64,000 bases of DNA from JAGAJR01 sp048463395 (GCA_048463395.1 DBFWPL010000008.1:1-64000); one strand, 5' to 3'. Positions 7,707-15,950 are shown, numbered from the stretch's first letter. Program-made: numbers and translations. Notes: generated by a model from the letters alone, not told the origin.

Positions 7707-7908
7707 AATGCTAAAAGAAGATTTGAAATCTCTACGAGAACAAGAAAATGCTGAAATTGTACAGCATTTAGAAGCAATTTCTGAAATTATTGCCAACAAA
7801 TGCAAAAGATGTGATTCCGTCCTCGGCTGTTTGGGGTGCGTATTTAGCCAAGGAGAAATGAAAAGTGATATTGAACACGCTCGTGAATTAATCAAGAAAA
7901 TTGTCTAA
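7693..7908 (+). CDS. Small CxxC-CxxC protein coupled to the recombinase
   Basis: This 71-residue protein is helical except for CKRCDSVLGCLGC, a CxxC-x5-CxxC cluster likely to bind zinc. It overlaps the recombinase end by 14 bases; an in-frame ATG at 7708 starts just after that stop. It is not recognised as a known family. The position suggests an accessory factor or regulator of the recombinase, which is inference. Confidence 0.5.
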   Translation: MKKSKMLKEDLKSLREQENAEIVQHLEAISEIIANKCKRCDSVLGCLGCVFSQGEMKSDIEHARELIKKIV

Positions 7909-8919
7909 TTAATTGGGATTCTTGTTCTGTTTCAGTAATTTCTTTATTTCTTTATCAAAGTCAGATTCTATTTGCTGGGTTTTATTAAATACATCATATT
8001 CTTTTTCAGCCTTAGTTTTGGCTTGTTTTTGCGAAATCTTCCCCTTATTGCCATCGGGAAGAATGTCATACCTGCGGAATGATAAAAACTCATTAACACT
8101 TTTAGCAAACTCTTGCATCGTAAAAGTATTTTCACGTTCAATTAAATCCTCAATATAATCAAAGTATCCTGAAACTGTCCGTTCTAAACGTTTAATTTCT
8201 TTCTCAGGCAAATAGTTCTTAGCAACAGACACATCAGACTTCAAGATTCTGCCATTGGGTGAATGTTTCCAAGTTGTCAGCCCCATATGTTCTTTAGTAT
8301 GGTCTGCCTTCGTGTAAATAATTTCTGCCGCTGTTTGCCCCGTAATGGCATAATGGAACTTGTTTTGCACAGTGGTATAAAAATCTTGTGTTATTTGCGA
8401 ATCCTTATCGTAATCAATAGAACATTCAGCAAAAATATCTGTAATTTGTTGATAGATACGACGTTCGGACGCTCTGATTGAGCGAACTCTCTCCAATAAT
8501 TCACGAAAATAGTCTTTTCCAAAAGCATCTTTTCCTTGTTTCAACCGTTCATCATCCAAAACAAAACCTTTTTGGATGTATTCTCTAAGAACTTTTGTCG
8601 CCCAGATTCTGAAATGTGTCGCTTGAATTGAATTAACCCGATAACCTACGGAAATAATAGCATCAAGATTGTAAAAATTTGTTGGGTAATTTTTACCATC
8701 TGCGGCAGTTGCCGAGATTTTCTCGGTAACTGAATCTTTTTCTAATTCCCCTGCTTCAAATATATTTTTCAAGTGCAAAGAAATGTTATCAGATGAACAT
8801 CCAAACAGTTCTGCCATAGATTTTTGTGTGAGCCATATTGTATCATCTTTGATGACGGTATTGACTTTCACGTCCTTATCTGGAGTTTTATATATTAAAA
8901 AATTAAACCCATTTGTCAT
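7909..8919 (-). CDS. RhuM family protein
   Basis: This 336-residue protein matches the virulence-RhuM family over its full length. It has an N-terminal DNA-binding-like region (DDTIWLTQKSMAELFGCSSD), the conserved GYRVNSIQATHFRIWATKVL block, and the C-terminal segment with HTKEHMGLTTWKHSPNGRIL. RhuM proteins occur on pathogenicity islands, phages and mobile elements; the molecular role is not established, though a KilA-N/Bro-like nucleic-acid function is often suggested. AAGGAT lies upstream of the ATG. It stands alone, with its stop facing the recombinase operon. Confidence 0.85.
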   Translation of the reverse strand: MTNGFNFLIYKTPDKDVKVNTVIKDDTIWLTQKSMAELFGCSSDNISLHLKNIFEAGELEKDSVTEKISATAADGKNYPTNFYNLDAIISVGYRVNSIQATHFRIWATKVLREYIQKGFVLDDERLKQGKDAFGKDYFRELLERVRSIRASERRIYQQITDIFAECSIDYDKDSQITQDFYTTVQNKFHYAITGQTAAEIIYTKADHTKEHMGLTTWKHSPNGRILKSDVSVAKNYLPEKEIKRLERTVSGYFDYIEDLIERENTFTMQEFAKSVNEFLSFRRYDILPDGNKGKISQKQAKTKAEKEYDVFNKTQQIESDFDKEIKKLLKQNKNPN

Positions 8920-8993
8920 TTTATGTTATCCTTTTTAACATTTTTTACAGGATAAGGATTCATATTTTGAAAATCAAGGATAAACTTATAGTG

Positions 8994-9668
8994 TTAATTT
9001 TGCTTTGCCAAATTAGCATTTAACACAACAGATTCAACAATTTTTCTGGCTAATTCAGTTGCATTCCAACCTGAGCTGTTAAAGTTATAAGTGGATTTTA
9101 TGCCTTTGGGAGCATCTAAAAAAGTGATAAGAGCATAATCTTGTCCTTGATAACTGAAATGTCCCAAAAATGTTGTAACAACATCATCAGGATTGTCTAA
9201 TTTGTAATCTGTTGCCGTTAGGCCATAGATAGAAATACCTTCAATGTTTATTTTCTTTGCTGTTCCGTGGATAACATTATCTCTTAATTCTTCCAATTCT
9301 TTTTTACCTGCAGATTTGATGAAAGCAGTATAATCTTCAATAAACTGCTGTGTGGTAGCCAATCTTTCCTTTTTCAGCAGTTTCATAACATTGTTGGGTG
9401 TATATGAGTAATCTTTATTGTAATCAAAACTTTCTAAAATACTGATGGATGCAGAATTTAGAACTTCATTATTTTTAAGATTTACCAAAATAAAAGCACC
9501 GCCTGCGGCATTAAATTTTTCAACTTCCTCTGCCAATACACTATAATTTCTTTTGCAAATGGCTTCTTCTGTGTTGCAGGTTTCGGAGAAAGATTTATTG
9601 TTGGAGATGTTTTTATACGAACATCCCATCAAAATTAAAGAAAACATTAAAAAAACTATTTTTTTCAT
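8994..9668 (-). CDS. Lipoprotein resembling a shortened FtsI/PBP2 domain without catalytic motifs
   Basis: The signal peptide ends in the lipobox LMGC (Cys 16), so this should be an acylated envelope protein. The segment AAGGAFILVNLKNNEVLNSA resembles the start of class B penicillin-binding transpeptidase domains (GGAxVVMDxxTGEVLAxAS). The C-terminal DYALITFLDAPKG followed by SSGWNATELARKIVES resembles their end (YxxxVxLDEPK, then AAPVFxxIxE). The SxxK, SxN and KTG catalytic motifs between these are absent. It could be a decoy or regulatory partner of septal or elongation synthesis. It is the last gene of the nine-gene operon, one base after its neighbour. Confidence 0.6.
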   Translation of the reverse strand: MKKIVFLMFSLILMGCSYKNISNNKSFSETCNTEEAICKRNYSVLAEEVEKFNAAGGAFILVNLKNNEVLNSASISILESFDYNKDYSYTPNNVMKLLKKERLATTQQFIEDYTAFIKSAGKKELEELRDNVIHGTAKKINIEGISIYGLTATDYKLDNPDDVVTTFLGHFSYQGQDYALITFLDAPKGIKSTYNFNSSGWNATELARKIVESVVLNANLAKQN

Positions 9669-9669
9669 A

Positions 9670-10803
9670 TTACTTCTCCTTTTTTGTTAAAACATTCTGC
9701 AATGTTTGATGAGCAACCTGACACCAATGAGTGTAAATATAAGGAAGGGTATTACGAGTTTCCTCGCCTAACAACTCTTTTTTTACCTCATCATAAAATT
9801 CTTTACGAACGATAAGTTTGTTTCCAAAGCCCATTCCGATGCGTCGCCATTTTTCAAAAAATTCTTCATCAAGCCCTCCAGTCCACGGATAAATTTTTGT
9901 TATCGGAGAAAAAATAGTTTGGACTTCATCTACAATTTCATTATTCAAAAGTTCAATGAAATATTGTTTAATTTCATTATCTTCAACAACAAAAAAACGG
10001 GCTGTTTTTGCAAATCCCATTCCTCCTGGAACCGTAGCCGCAACAAACATTATATCATTTGGATTAATCTGTTTGAGAGTCTGCAAATTCAGTTTTTGAA
10101 ACAAAAATCCGTGCTCATCTATTTGTTCTGGATAACTTTCTTCAAAAGAAAATTCACGAGGGTCTTCCACCATTTTTCTTGCTGTAAAAGACAATTCTCG
10201 TTTGCACCCACATAAATACAAATCAATATTGGGAAAATCATTTCTTAAATTTATATCTATATGACAACCCAACCATTCATCAGAATAAAAAAGAGATTGT
10301 CCGAAATTAATTTTCATCGGATATGTTTTAAATAGATTTATCTCAACAGTTAAGTCAAATTTATGATTTAAGAAATCGCTATTATACACTTTCAAATATT
10401 TTGAAACAAAATATTCTTTTGAAACAAGCGGCTTCTCCCCGTTATCATCAACCACAGAAGTTTCTTCATCGTTTATCCTAATCGTTCCGCTATCTATATG
10501 AAATTGAATATAGTCGTCTATATAATAATAATCTTTACGAACAGATTCGGCTTTGTCAAAATTTATTCCAAATCTTATTCCAAGTAGGCTCAAGCGAATA
10601 CTATTAAGACTAAAATCAACGCGAATCATTTCTCTTAACGAGAAGAACCATTCAAAAAAGAAACGAAAATAGTAGTTTTTACTGAAAAACAAGACTATTT
10701 CGCTGTTCAGATAATTCTTATAACCGAGAGAATAAAAGTTTATTAGATTTTTCAATAAGTGTATACAAATACCGTGATTATCATCAAATCTTTTTATAAT
10801 CAT
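9670..10803 (-). CDS. Unknown 377-residue protein of the nine-gene operon
   Basis: I do not recognise this family. The N-terminal 60 residues are aromatic-rich and fairly hydrophobic (NYYFRFFFEWFFSLREMIRV). The middle is beta-rich, and the C-terminal part is mixed alpha/beta (IMFVAATVPGGMGFAKTARF, EKWRRIGMGFGNKLIVRKEF). No signal peptide, metal-binding cluster or nucleotide-binding loop is evident. Ten bases separate it from the upstream repeat-protein gene and one base from the downstream lipoprotein gene, so it belongs to the same transcript. Confidence 0.6.
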   Translation of the reverse strand: MIIKRFDDNHGICIHLLKNLINFYSLGYKNYLNSEIVLFFSKNYYFRFFFEWFFSLREMIRVDFSLNSIRLSLLGIRFGINFDKAESVRKDYYYIDDYIQFHIDSGTIRINDEETSVVDDNGEKPLVSKEYFVSKYLKVYNSDFLNHKFDLTVEINLFKTYPMKINFGQSLFYSDEWLGCHIDINLRNDFPNIDLYLCGCKRELSFTARKMVEDPREFSFEESYPEQIDEHGFLFQKLNLQTLKQINPNDIMFVAATVPGGMGFAKTARFFVVEDNEIKQYFIELLNNEIVDEVQTIFSPITKIYPWTGGLDEEFFEKWRRIGMGFGNKLIVRKEFYDEVKKELLGEETRNTLPYIYTHWCQVAHQTLQNVLTKKEK

Positions 10804-10813
10804 AGATTTTAAC

Positions 10814-11071
10814 TCACTTTACTAACGATAGGCATTCATTTTTCTTATCAGAAGCTTTTATTTGATAACAATAACTTCTCTGATTTTTTAATCTGGCCAG
10901 ACAATAGTTTTTATCATCACCATTTTTTATTTGATAACAGTATGAAACCTGTCCTTTTTCCATAGCAAGGCAGTTATTTTTCAAATCATTATCTTTAATC
11001 TGATAACAATTCGCTTTTGCCATTGAGGGAAGCAAAGCGATACAGGTGGCTATCAATAAAACCTTTTTCAT
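10814..11071 (-). CDS. Secreted three-repeat CYQIK protein
   Basis: After a signal peptide (MKKVLLIATCIALLPSMAKA), the mature protein is little more than three tandem units of about 23 residues. Each follows the pattern CYQIKxxDxKNxCLA, with two cysteines per unit. The design suggests a small periplasmic or extracellular disulfide-stabilised repeat. GGAG lies upstream of the start. It sits 12 bases after the AAA ATPase gene in the nine-gene operon. No known family is recognised. Confidence 0.65.
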   Translation of the reverse strand: MKKVLLIATCIALLPSMAKANCYQIKDNDLKNNCLAMEKGQVSYCYQIKNGDDKNYCLARLKNQRSYCYQIKASDKKNECLSLVK

Positions 11072-11083
11072 TAGCTCTTCTCC

Positions 11084-12685
11084 TTATATCAAATCAATCC
11101 TTCTGCCGCCCAGAGAATCGTTTGAATTGCTAGTGGTTGCACTGGAAACGGAAGCACTGACAGCATTTTCATTTGCCCAGTCCCGTAAATCCTTAAAATC
11201 TTCCTGTCGCATTTTGGCCATCGGTATCATTCTCTTAATAACTGTTTCAAAATCCTGCATTGATAAGTCTGCCCCATCTTCTCCATTGGTTTTACGGGCA
11301 TAGGCCTCCATTAAGGCGTCCTTGACCCAAGCTTCAATTTCCGCACCAGCCAATCTGATATTGGTTCCATAGTTGTCTTCGCCAGACATCTTGGCTAATT
11401 TATCCAAATCAAAGTTTGCAAGGTTTCTGCCTGATTTGCCGATATGGATTTCTAAAATTTTCTTTCTCTCCTCAAAATCGGGCAAATCCACAAAGAAAAT
11501 CTCATCAAATCGTCCTTTGCGGAGTAATTCTGGCGGCAAGTTCCTAATATTATTGGCCGTGGCAAAGGTAAAAACAGGAGATGTTTTATCCTGCATCCAC
11601 GTTAGGATATTGCCAAACACCCTTGAAGATGTTCCGCCGTCACTTACGCCGCCCGATAAACCTTTCTCTATCTCATCAATCCAAAGTACACAGGGAGCAA
11701 TAGCCTCGGCAGTTTTTAAGGCTTGTCTGATATTGGCTTCCGAATCACCGACATATTTGCCGAATATCTTTCCCATATCCAATTTTAACAATGGCATACT
11801 CCACGCACTGGCAATACACTTGGCTGTTAAAGATTTACCACAACCAGGAATACCAACCAGCAAAACTCCTTTGGGCGGGTTTAAGCCAAAGGCTTTGGCA
11901 TCTTCAGAAAAGGTTTTGCCTCGCAATTCAAGCCATCTCTTTAAGACTGTCAAACCACCGACATCTTCCAAAGATAGTTTATTTTCTATATATTCTAGAA
12001 TACCGCTCTTACGGATAATCTGTTTTTTTTCATTCACAATGCTTTTAATGTCGTTAATATCCAATTTATGGTCTTCAACCAAAGCTCTCGCTAAACAATT
12101 CTCTATTTCGGCATAAGTAAGGCCCAAAGAAGCATTGGTCAAAGCTGACAAGGTTTCCGCAGAGGTATCAACTGAAACACCTTTCATTCCTTTATATTGA
12201 TTAATAAATTTAGAGATTTGCTCGCTGACCTCTTGTCTGTTGGGTAGAGGATAATCCAGAACAGTAATTTCCGAGTTGATACTACCGTCTATCTCAGATT
12301 TTGAAGATACCAAAATGCAGTTGCAACGATAACCGTTGGTGCGGATATTTAAGGCAAATTCCTTTAATCTCCGTTGATAAATTGCTCCTGTCTGCGGAGA
12401 TGAAATAACGGGAACAATGTCATAGAATACAAAAATTGTCGGCTTCTCGGTCTTGGCAATGCTTTCACAAGTATCAATCGCTTTTTTAGGTTCAACTGTG
12501 CCAATATCAAACTGTTTATTATCTGATTTTAGCCCAGAAGCAATGCTCCAAGTGATTAAATTGTGTCCCAGCGTTTTGGCGACCAATTTCAAATCCATCG
12601 TTAAACGGTCTTCTTCTGTTGATTTAATCAAAATCAACGGGTATCTGGCTTTTAAGTAATTTTGCAATTCATCAACAAACTTCAT
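11084..12685 (-). CDS. Ycf46-type AAA+ ATPase
   Basis: This 533-residue protein has an N-terminal partner-like domain (residues 1-230, typical of Ycf46 proteins) and one AAA+ module. The module shows Walker A GIPGCGKS (about 268-275), Walker B VLWIDEIEKG, sensor 1 FATANN, arginine finger region LLRKGRFDE and the GTNIRLAGAEIE sensor-2 helix. The C-terminal tail is Ser/Asn-rich and ends GGRRIDLI. The family occurs in plastids, cyanobacteria and scattered bacteria; its substrate is unknown. It overlaps the radical SAM gene by 14 bases, suggesting the two work together. It is probably a remodeling or chaperone-like motor. Confidence 0.85.
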   Translation of the reverse strand: MKFVDELQNYLKARYPLILIKSTEEDRLTMDLKLVAKTLGHNLITWSIASGLKSDNKQFDIGTVEPKKAIDTCESIAKTEKPTIFVFYDIVPVISSPQTGAIYQRRLKEFALNIRTNGYRCNCILVSSKSEIDGSINSEITVLDYPLPNRQEVSEQISKFINQYKGMKGVSVDTSAETLSALTNASLGLTYAEIENCLARALVEDHKLDINDIKSIVNEKKQIIRKSGILEYIENKLSLEDVGGLTVLKRWLELRGKTFSEDAKAFGLNPPKGVLLVGIPGCGKSLTAKCIASAWSMPLLKLDMGKIFGKYVGDSEANIRQALKTAEAIAPCVLWIDEIEKGLSGGVSDGGTSSRVFGNILTWMQDKTSPVFTFATANNIRNLPPELLRKGRFDEIFFVDLPDFEERKKILEIHIGKSGRNLANFDLDKLAKMSGEDNYGTNIRLAGAEIEAWVKDALMEAYARKTNGEDGADLSMQDFETVIKRMIPMAKMRQEDFKDLRDWANENAVSASVSSATTSNSNDSLGGRRIDLI

Positions 12686-13226
12686 TTGTTTTCTCCGATT
12701 GTTTGTATAAACCTGTTATTTGAACGTTGTTGCCGTCAATGACTATTTCGGCATTCAGCCAAGGCTTTAATTCCTCTTTCTTTATCCGATTGCCGTTAAG
12801 AATTAGCTTTTTACCATAAAAAGGATGAGGAAGATTTTTGTTGTATCGGCCAAATAATGCCGCATCAATTTGAGTCAGAAGCTGTTTCTTGGTTGTATCT
12901 TGTCGTATCTCTTCCCAAGTAAAGCCCGAAAACAGCAACACATCTAAATCCTTGCGAATAAGATTAAGCAGCAAACTAACCTGTTTAACCTGCAATAAAG
13001 GCTCACCGCCCGTCAGGGTAATCCCCCGAATGTTTTTGGTTTGACTGATTTTGTCGGCGAGGTCTTGAATACCCATATCAAAACCGCCTGTTTGACTATG
13101 TGTCGGCTGATTAAAGCAACCATCACAATGAAACAGGCAACCCTGTGTCCAGATAACAAAACGATTGTCAGGGCCATTGACTATGGAATGTTCCATTATG
13201 TGATGAAGGCGGATAGTTTTGGTCAT
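12672..13226 (-). CDS. Radical SAM 4Fe-4S activase-like protein
   Basis: This 184-residue short radical SAM protein carries CLFHCDGC, the CxxxCxxC cluster-binding motif, at about residues 30-37, and GITLTGGEPLLQ, the SAM-binding GGE motif. The size and layout match NrdG/PflA-type activating enzymes, but no glycyl-radical partner gene is present. The start overlaps the ankyrin gene stop (ATGA). Placed between ankyrin and AAA genes, it may modify or activate a protein encoded by the same operon; the target is not visible. Confidence 0.85.
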   Translation of the reverse strand: MTKTIRLHHIMEHSIVNGPDNRFVIWTQGCLFHCDGCFNQPTHSQTGGFDMGIQDLADKISQTKNIRGITLTGGEPLLQVKQVSLLLNLIRKDLDVLLFSGFTWEEIRQDTTKKQLLTQIDAALFGRYNKNLPHPFYGKKLILNGNRIKKEELKPWLNAEIVIDGNNVQITGLYKQSEKTNEVC

Positions 13227-13954
13227 AGTTCCAACCTTCTTTTCGGGAGATATTTTTTGAGCAAATCAACAATTTCAGAGTAATTTCGCTCTTCTGCTAA
13301 TGACCAGGCTGTTTTTCCATCAATATTTTTGATGTTAATATCAGCTCCATTTTCAAGCAATAATTGGACGATTTCTTTATTTCCACTAGATACTGCTATT
13401 AATAATGCCGTATATCCATCTTCATTTTGAAGATTGGCATTTGCTCCTTGTTTTAGCAACAATTCCACAATTTCTTTATTTCCATTTTCTTCAATATTAT
13501 CAATGCTGCCACTAACAGCCATAATCAAGGCCGTATTCTCATCATAACTTTGCAAATCAATGTCAGCTCTATATTCCAAAAGTAGTTTTGCCACTGCAAG
13601 ATTTCCCTTTTCACAAGCATACATTAGTGGGGTTTTCAGCATAAAACCCTGCCTATTGACATTAGCTTCGCTATCTAGTAACAGTTTTACTATATCTGTG
13701 TATCCTTTTTCGCTAGCAACAATTAATGCCGTGTTTCCCAGCAGGTGTCCTTTTTCTGTTTCTGCTCCATTGTCTAACAACAATTTTACAATATCGGTAT
13801 GACCTTCTAAACAAGCCCAGTATAACAACGTTGTAGAGTGGCCACTCATAGCATTTATATCAACGCCATTTTTTAAGAATGTTTTAACAGCTGATATATC
13901 CCCATTTTTAACGGCTACAGTTAAATCTTGATTATTTTCAATTATAGAATTCAT
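13223..13954 (-). CDS. Cytoplasmic ankyrin-repeat protein
   Basis: This 243-residue protein is built almost entirely of about seven ankyrin repeats (for example GHTDIVKLLLDNGAETEKGH and GNKEIVQLLLENGADINIKN). There is no signal peptide or membrane helix, so it is probably a cytoplasmic binding scaffold. It ends KRRLEL. The codons AGAAGG of that tail lie just before the ATG of the next gene and can serve as its ribosome binding site. ATGA overlaps couple it to both neighbours. Confidence 0.85.
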   Translation of the reverse strand: MNSIIENNQDLTVAVKNGDISAVKTFLKNGVDINAMSGHSTTLLYWACLEGHTDIVKLLLDNGAETEKGHLLGNTALIVASEKGYTDIVKLLLDSEANVNRQGFMLKTPLMYACEKGNLAVAKLLLEYRADIDLQSYDENTALIMAVSGSIDNIEENGNKEIVELLLKQGANANLQNEDGYTALLIAVSSGNKEIVQLLLENGADINIKNIDGKTAWSLAEERNYSEIVDLLKKYLPKRRLEL

Positions 13955-14847
13955 AATTCCAGCCTTCTTCTGTTCTGGTTATTGTTATCAAGTTCTAATT
14001 TTCTTTTAGACGCAGAATTAACCACATTTCGTTTCCGTCTTGTCGTTTGTGAAGTTGGTTCAATGGAAATTTCAGAAACGTCATTATCTTGTATTTCAGA
14101 GATACCCTCATCCATAGAAAAACTTATGCTTTTCTTTGCTTCCTGTCTTTCATCATATTTTTTTGCCGCCAAGGGAATGAATATCATCGCAATTACGCAA
14201 AGTATGGTTTCAAAAATATGATTTTCTTTTGACTCATTAGGATTATAATTTTTTAAGACATCCTTAATTCTATCGCAGTATCCGTGTTTCCAATCATTAA
14301 AGTTGTCAAGAGGTGTTTTGCCTTGATTGTTTCTGATGTTACGATTCGCTCCGTTTTGAAGCAGATATTTAACCATTTTTTCTCCATCAGCTGAACAACT
14401 GCCATTGGAAGCATATTCTAAAACGCTATCTCCGTTATTGTCTTGTGCATTTACATTGGCACCTGATTTTATAAGCATTTCTGCCATAGCAAAATTACGT
14501 CTATTTACAGCACCCATCAGAGCTGTTTTTCCATCAACGCCTTTTCCATTAACATTAGCTCCGTGTTTCAGTAAAACCTCAACTACTTTTACATTGTCGC
14601 TCTCGGCCGCACATATTAGTGGGGACACAATGGTATCAGCCTTTAAATAATAAGGATATGTTTGTCTGCGTTCATAAGCCTCATTGATATTCAAACCTGT
14701 TGCTATCTCTTTTTCTACCTCTTCAGGAGTGGCTTTTAATATACGACTAAACCACCACGAACAATCACGCACATAGCAATACCCATTCTGGATATTGGAA
14801 AAAACAACCAAAAAGATAACAAAGAAAAATTTAAGAATATTTTTCAA
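13951..14847 (-). CDS. Exported or membrane-anchored ankyrin-repeat protein
   Basis: It has an N-terminal signal sequence (MKNILKFFFVIFLVVFSNIQ) and about four ankyrin repeats (NVKVVEVLLKHGANVNGKGV, FAMAEMLIKSGANVNAQDNN). A second hydrophobic helix follows (IFETILCVIAMIFIPLAA), then a polar C-terminal tail with two RR/KR-LEL motifs ending NQNRRRLEL. The ankyrins probably face the periplasm and the tail the cytoplasm. The apparent start is TTG, with GGAG 12 bases upstream. The last codons again provide AGAAGG before the overlapping ATGA start of the next gene. Confidence 0.75.
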   Translation of the reverse strand: MKNILKFFFVIFLVVFSNIQNGYCYVRDCSWWFSRILKATPEEVEKEIATGLNINEAYERRQTYPYYLKADTIVSPLICAAESDNVKVVEVLLKHGANVNGKGVDGKTALMGAVNRRNFAMAEMLIKSGANVNAQDNNGDSVLEYASNGSCSADGEKMVKYLLQNGANRNIRNNQGKTPLDNFNDWKHGYCDRIKDVLKNYNPNESKENHIFETILCVIAMIFIPLAAKKYDERQEAKKSISFSMDEGISEIQDNDVSEISIEPTSQTTRRKRNVVNSASKRKLELDNNNQNRRRLEL

Positions 14848-14882
14848 GGTGCTATATTTCTCCGCAATGTATGTTTTCTTAC

Positions 14883-15491
14883 CTATCCCAAATCATAAAT
14901 TTTCAGCATACTACCGTCATCAGGAGCATAATATTCTTCTGTCCATTCGGTATTCAGCTCAACATCAGCAGAAGAAAGCATATTTTCTAAGGCTTCGGTG
15001 ATAGATTGACAGGATTGTCCTTTAACGCCGCTTACACTCTCAATAACACGTCCGTTTTGCAGCTTAACAAGCAGACTTTTTTCATACACCGTCCCAAACT
15101 TTATTTCAAAACCATCGGAATTTTCTGCCAACAAGCAACTATATCCATTCTGCTCCATTTGCTTTATAACTTGTTGAGCGGCACATTTAACATACTGCTT
15201 TTGAAATTCTTTACCCATTCGTGTAGCGATGCGTTCCTCAGATGATGACATATTGTGCTTTTCTATGCTTAACTCATAGTAATTGCCAAAATCTTCCATA
15301 AAATAGTTAAATCCTTTGTTTTCAGCAACAATGGCAGGTCTATCTTCAGATGCTATTCCTAATGATTTGGCGTATCCAGAATCATAAGAATAAACGATAC
15401 TATCTTTACATTCCAGCCCTAGATTACTAAACGCTTGGGTAATTAACTTTCTGTCTGTATATTGGAATTTAAAATTTGTGCAATGCGACAT
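14883..15491 (-). CDS. DUF1257 (Ycf35-like) fused to DUF2997
   Basis: The first part begins MSHCTNFKFQYTDRKLITQA, matching the MSHFTxIKT opening and the two-copy alpha/beta layout of DUF1257/Ycf35. The C-terminal 60 residues (VIESVSGVKGQSCQSITEAL, then TEWTEEYYAP) match the small DUF2997 family, which normally is a separate gene. As I recall, DUF1257, DUF2997 and Ycf46-like ATPases are neighbours in cyanobacteria and some other bacteria. The fusion therefore ties this gene functionally to the AAA ATPase downstream. AGGA lies seven bases before the ATG. The biochemical role is unknown. Confidence 0.75.
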   Translation of the reverse strand: MSHCTNFKFQYTDRKLITQAFSNLGLECKDSIVYSYDSGYAKSLGIASEDRPAIVAENKGFNYFMEDFGNYYELSIEKHNMSSSEERIATRMGKEFQKQYVKCAAQQVIKQMEQNGYSCLLAENSDGFEIKFGTVYEKSLLVKLQNGRVIESVSGVKGQSCQSITEALENMLSSADVELNTEWTEEYYAPDDGSMLKIYDLG

Positions 15492-15509
15492 TACTTTATC
15501 CTAAAATTA

Positions 15510-15728
15510 CTAATTTTTAGATTTTTCTTTTACACAAAATGATGTAGATGGTTTTATACCTGCATATTCACATTCTACACAATATCCATACTCGGTATCA
15601 TCCTCGGAACCTCTGGGCAAAAGTTCTGCAAATATATCTTCTGATAAATTTTCATTATTATCTTTATATTGATAAACATCTTCTAATTGACCAATTAACT
15701 TCCAAAATTCACAAGTTTGACAACTCAT
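15510..15728 (-). CDS. Small cysteine-rich protein, first gene of the nine-gene operon
   Basis: Starting at ATG 15728 (GGAG six bases upstream), the 72-residue product carries MSCQTCEFW near the N-terminus and YGYCVECEYAG with a final SFC. These give two CxxC pairs plus one Cys, likely for zinc or iron-sulfur binding. A longer frame from 15785 lacks a good start. It lies 18 bases before the DUF1257-DUF2997 gene. A ferredoxin or rubredoxin-like electron carrier for the radical SAM protein is conceivable but not shown. Confidence 0.6.
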   Translation of the reverse strand: MSCQTCEFWKLIGQLEDVYQYKDNNENLSEDIFAELLPRGSEDDTEYGYCVECEYAGIKPSTSFCVKEKSKN

Positions 15729-15744
15729 TATTATTTCTCCATAA

Positions 15745-15897
15745 ATGTCCGTTTTTGTAGAGGAGAATTTTGAAGTTCTTTTCATAGGTTTTTCAAAGCA
15801 CTATGATTTGCTTTAAGTGCAGAAAAACAAACATTTTTATTGACTTTGGTACTAACATTAGATAAGAAGAAATTATCTATTAAATCTAAACGGACAT
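15745..15897. repeat. 10-bp inverted repeat flanking a divergent promoter region
   Basis: ATGTCCGTTT at 15745-15754 is repeated in inverted orientation as AAACGGACAT at 15888-15897. The 133 bp between contain the promoter region of the nine-gene operon and of the divergently transcribed recombinase. A phase-variable invertible segment acted on by that recombinase is possible. Confidence 0.35.
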
Positions 15898-15950
15898 CTA
15901 TTTTATATAGTCTTTTGATAAATAATATTGTAATATCAAAGGATTATAAA

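Noticed and set aside
12672..13226. Anaerobic ribonucleotide reductase activase (nrdG)
   Set aside because: No nrdD or other glycyl-radical enzyme is nearby and the genes are coupled to ankyrin and AAA genes, so a specific nrdG name is not justified.
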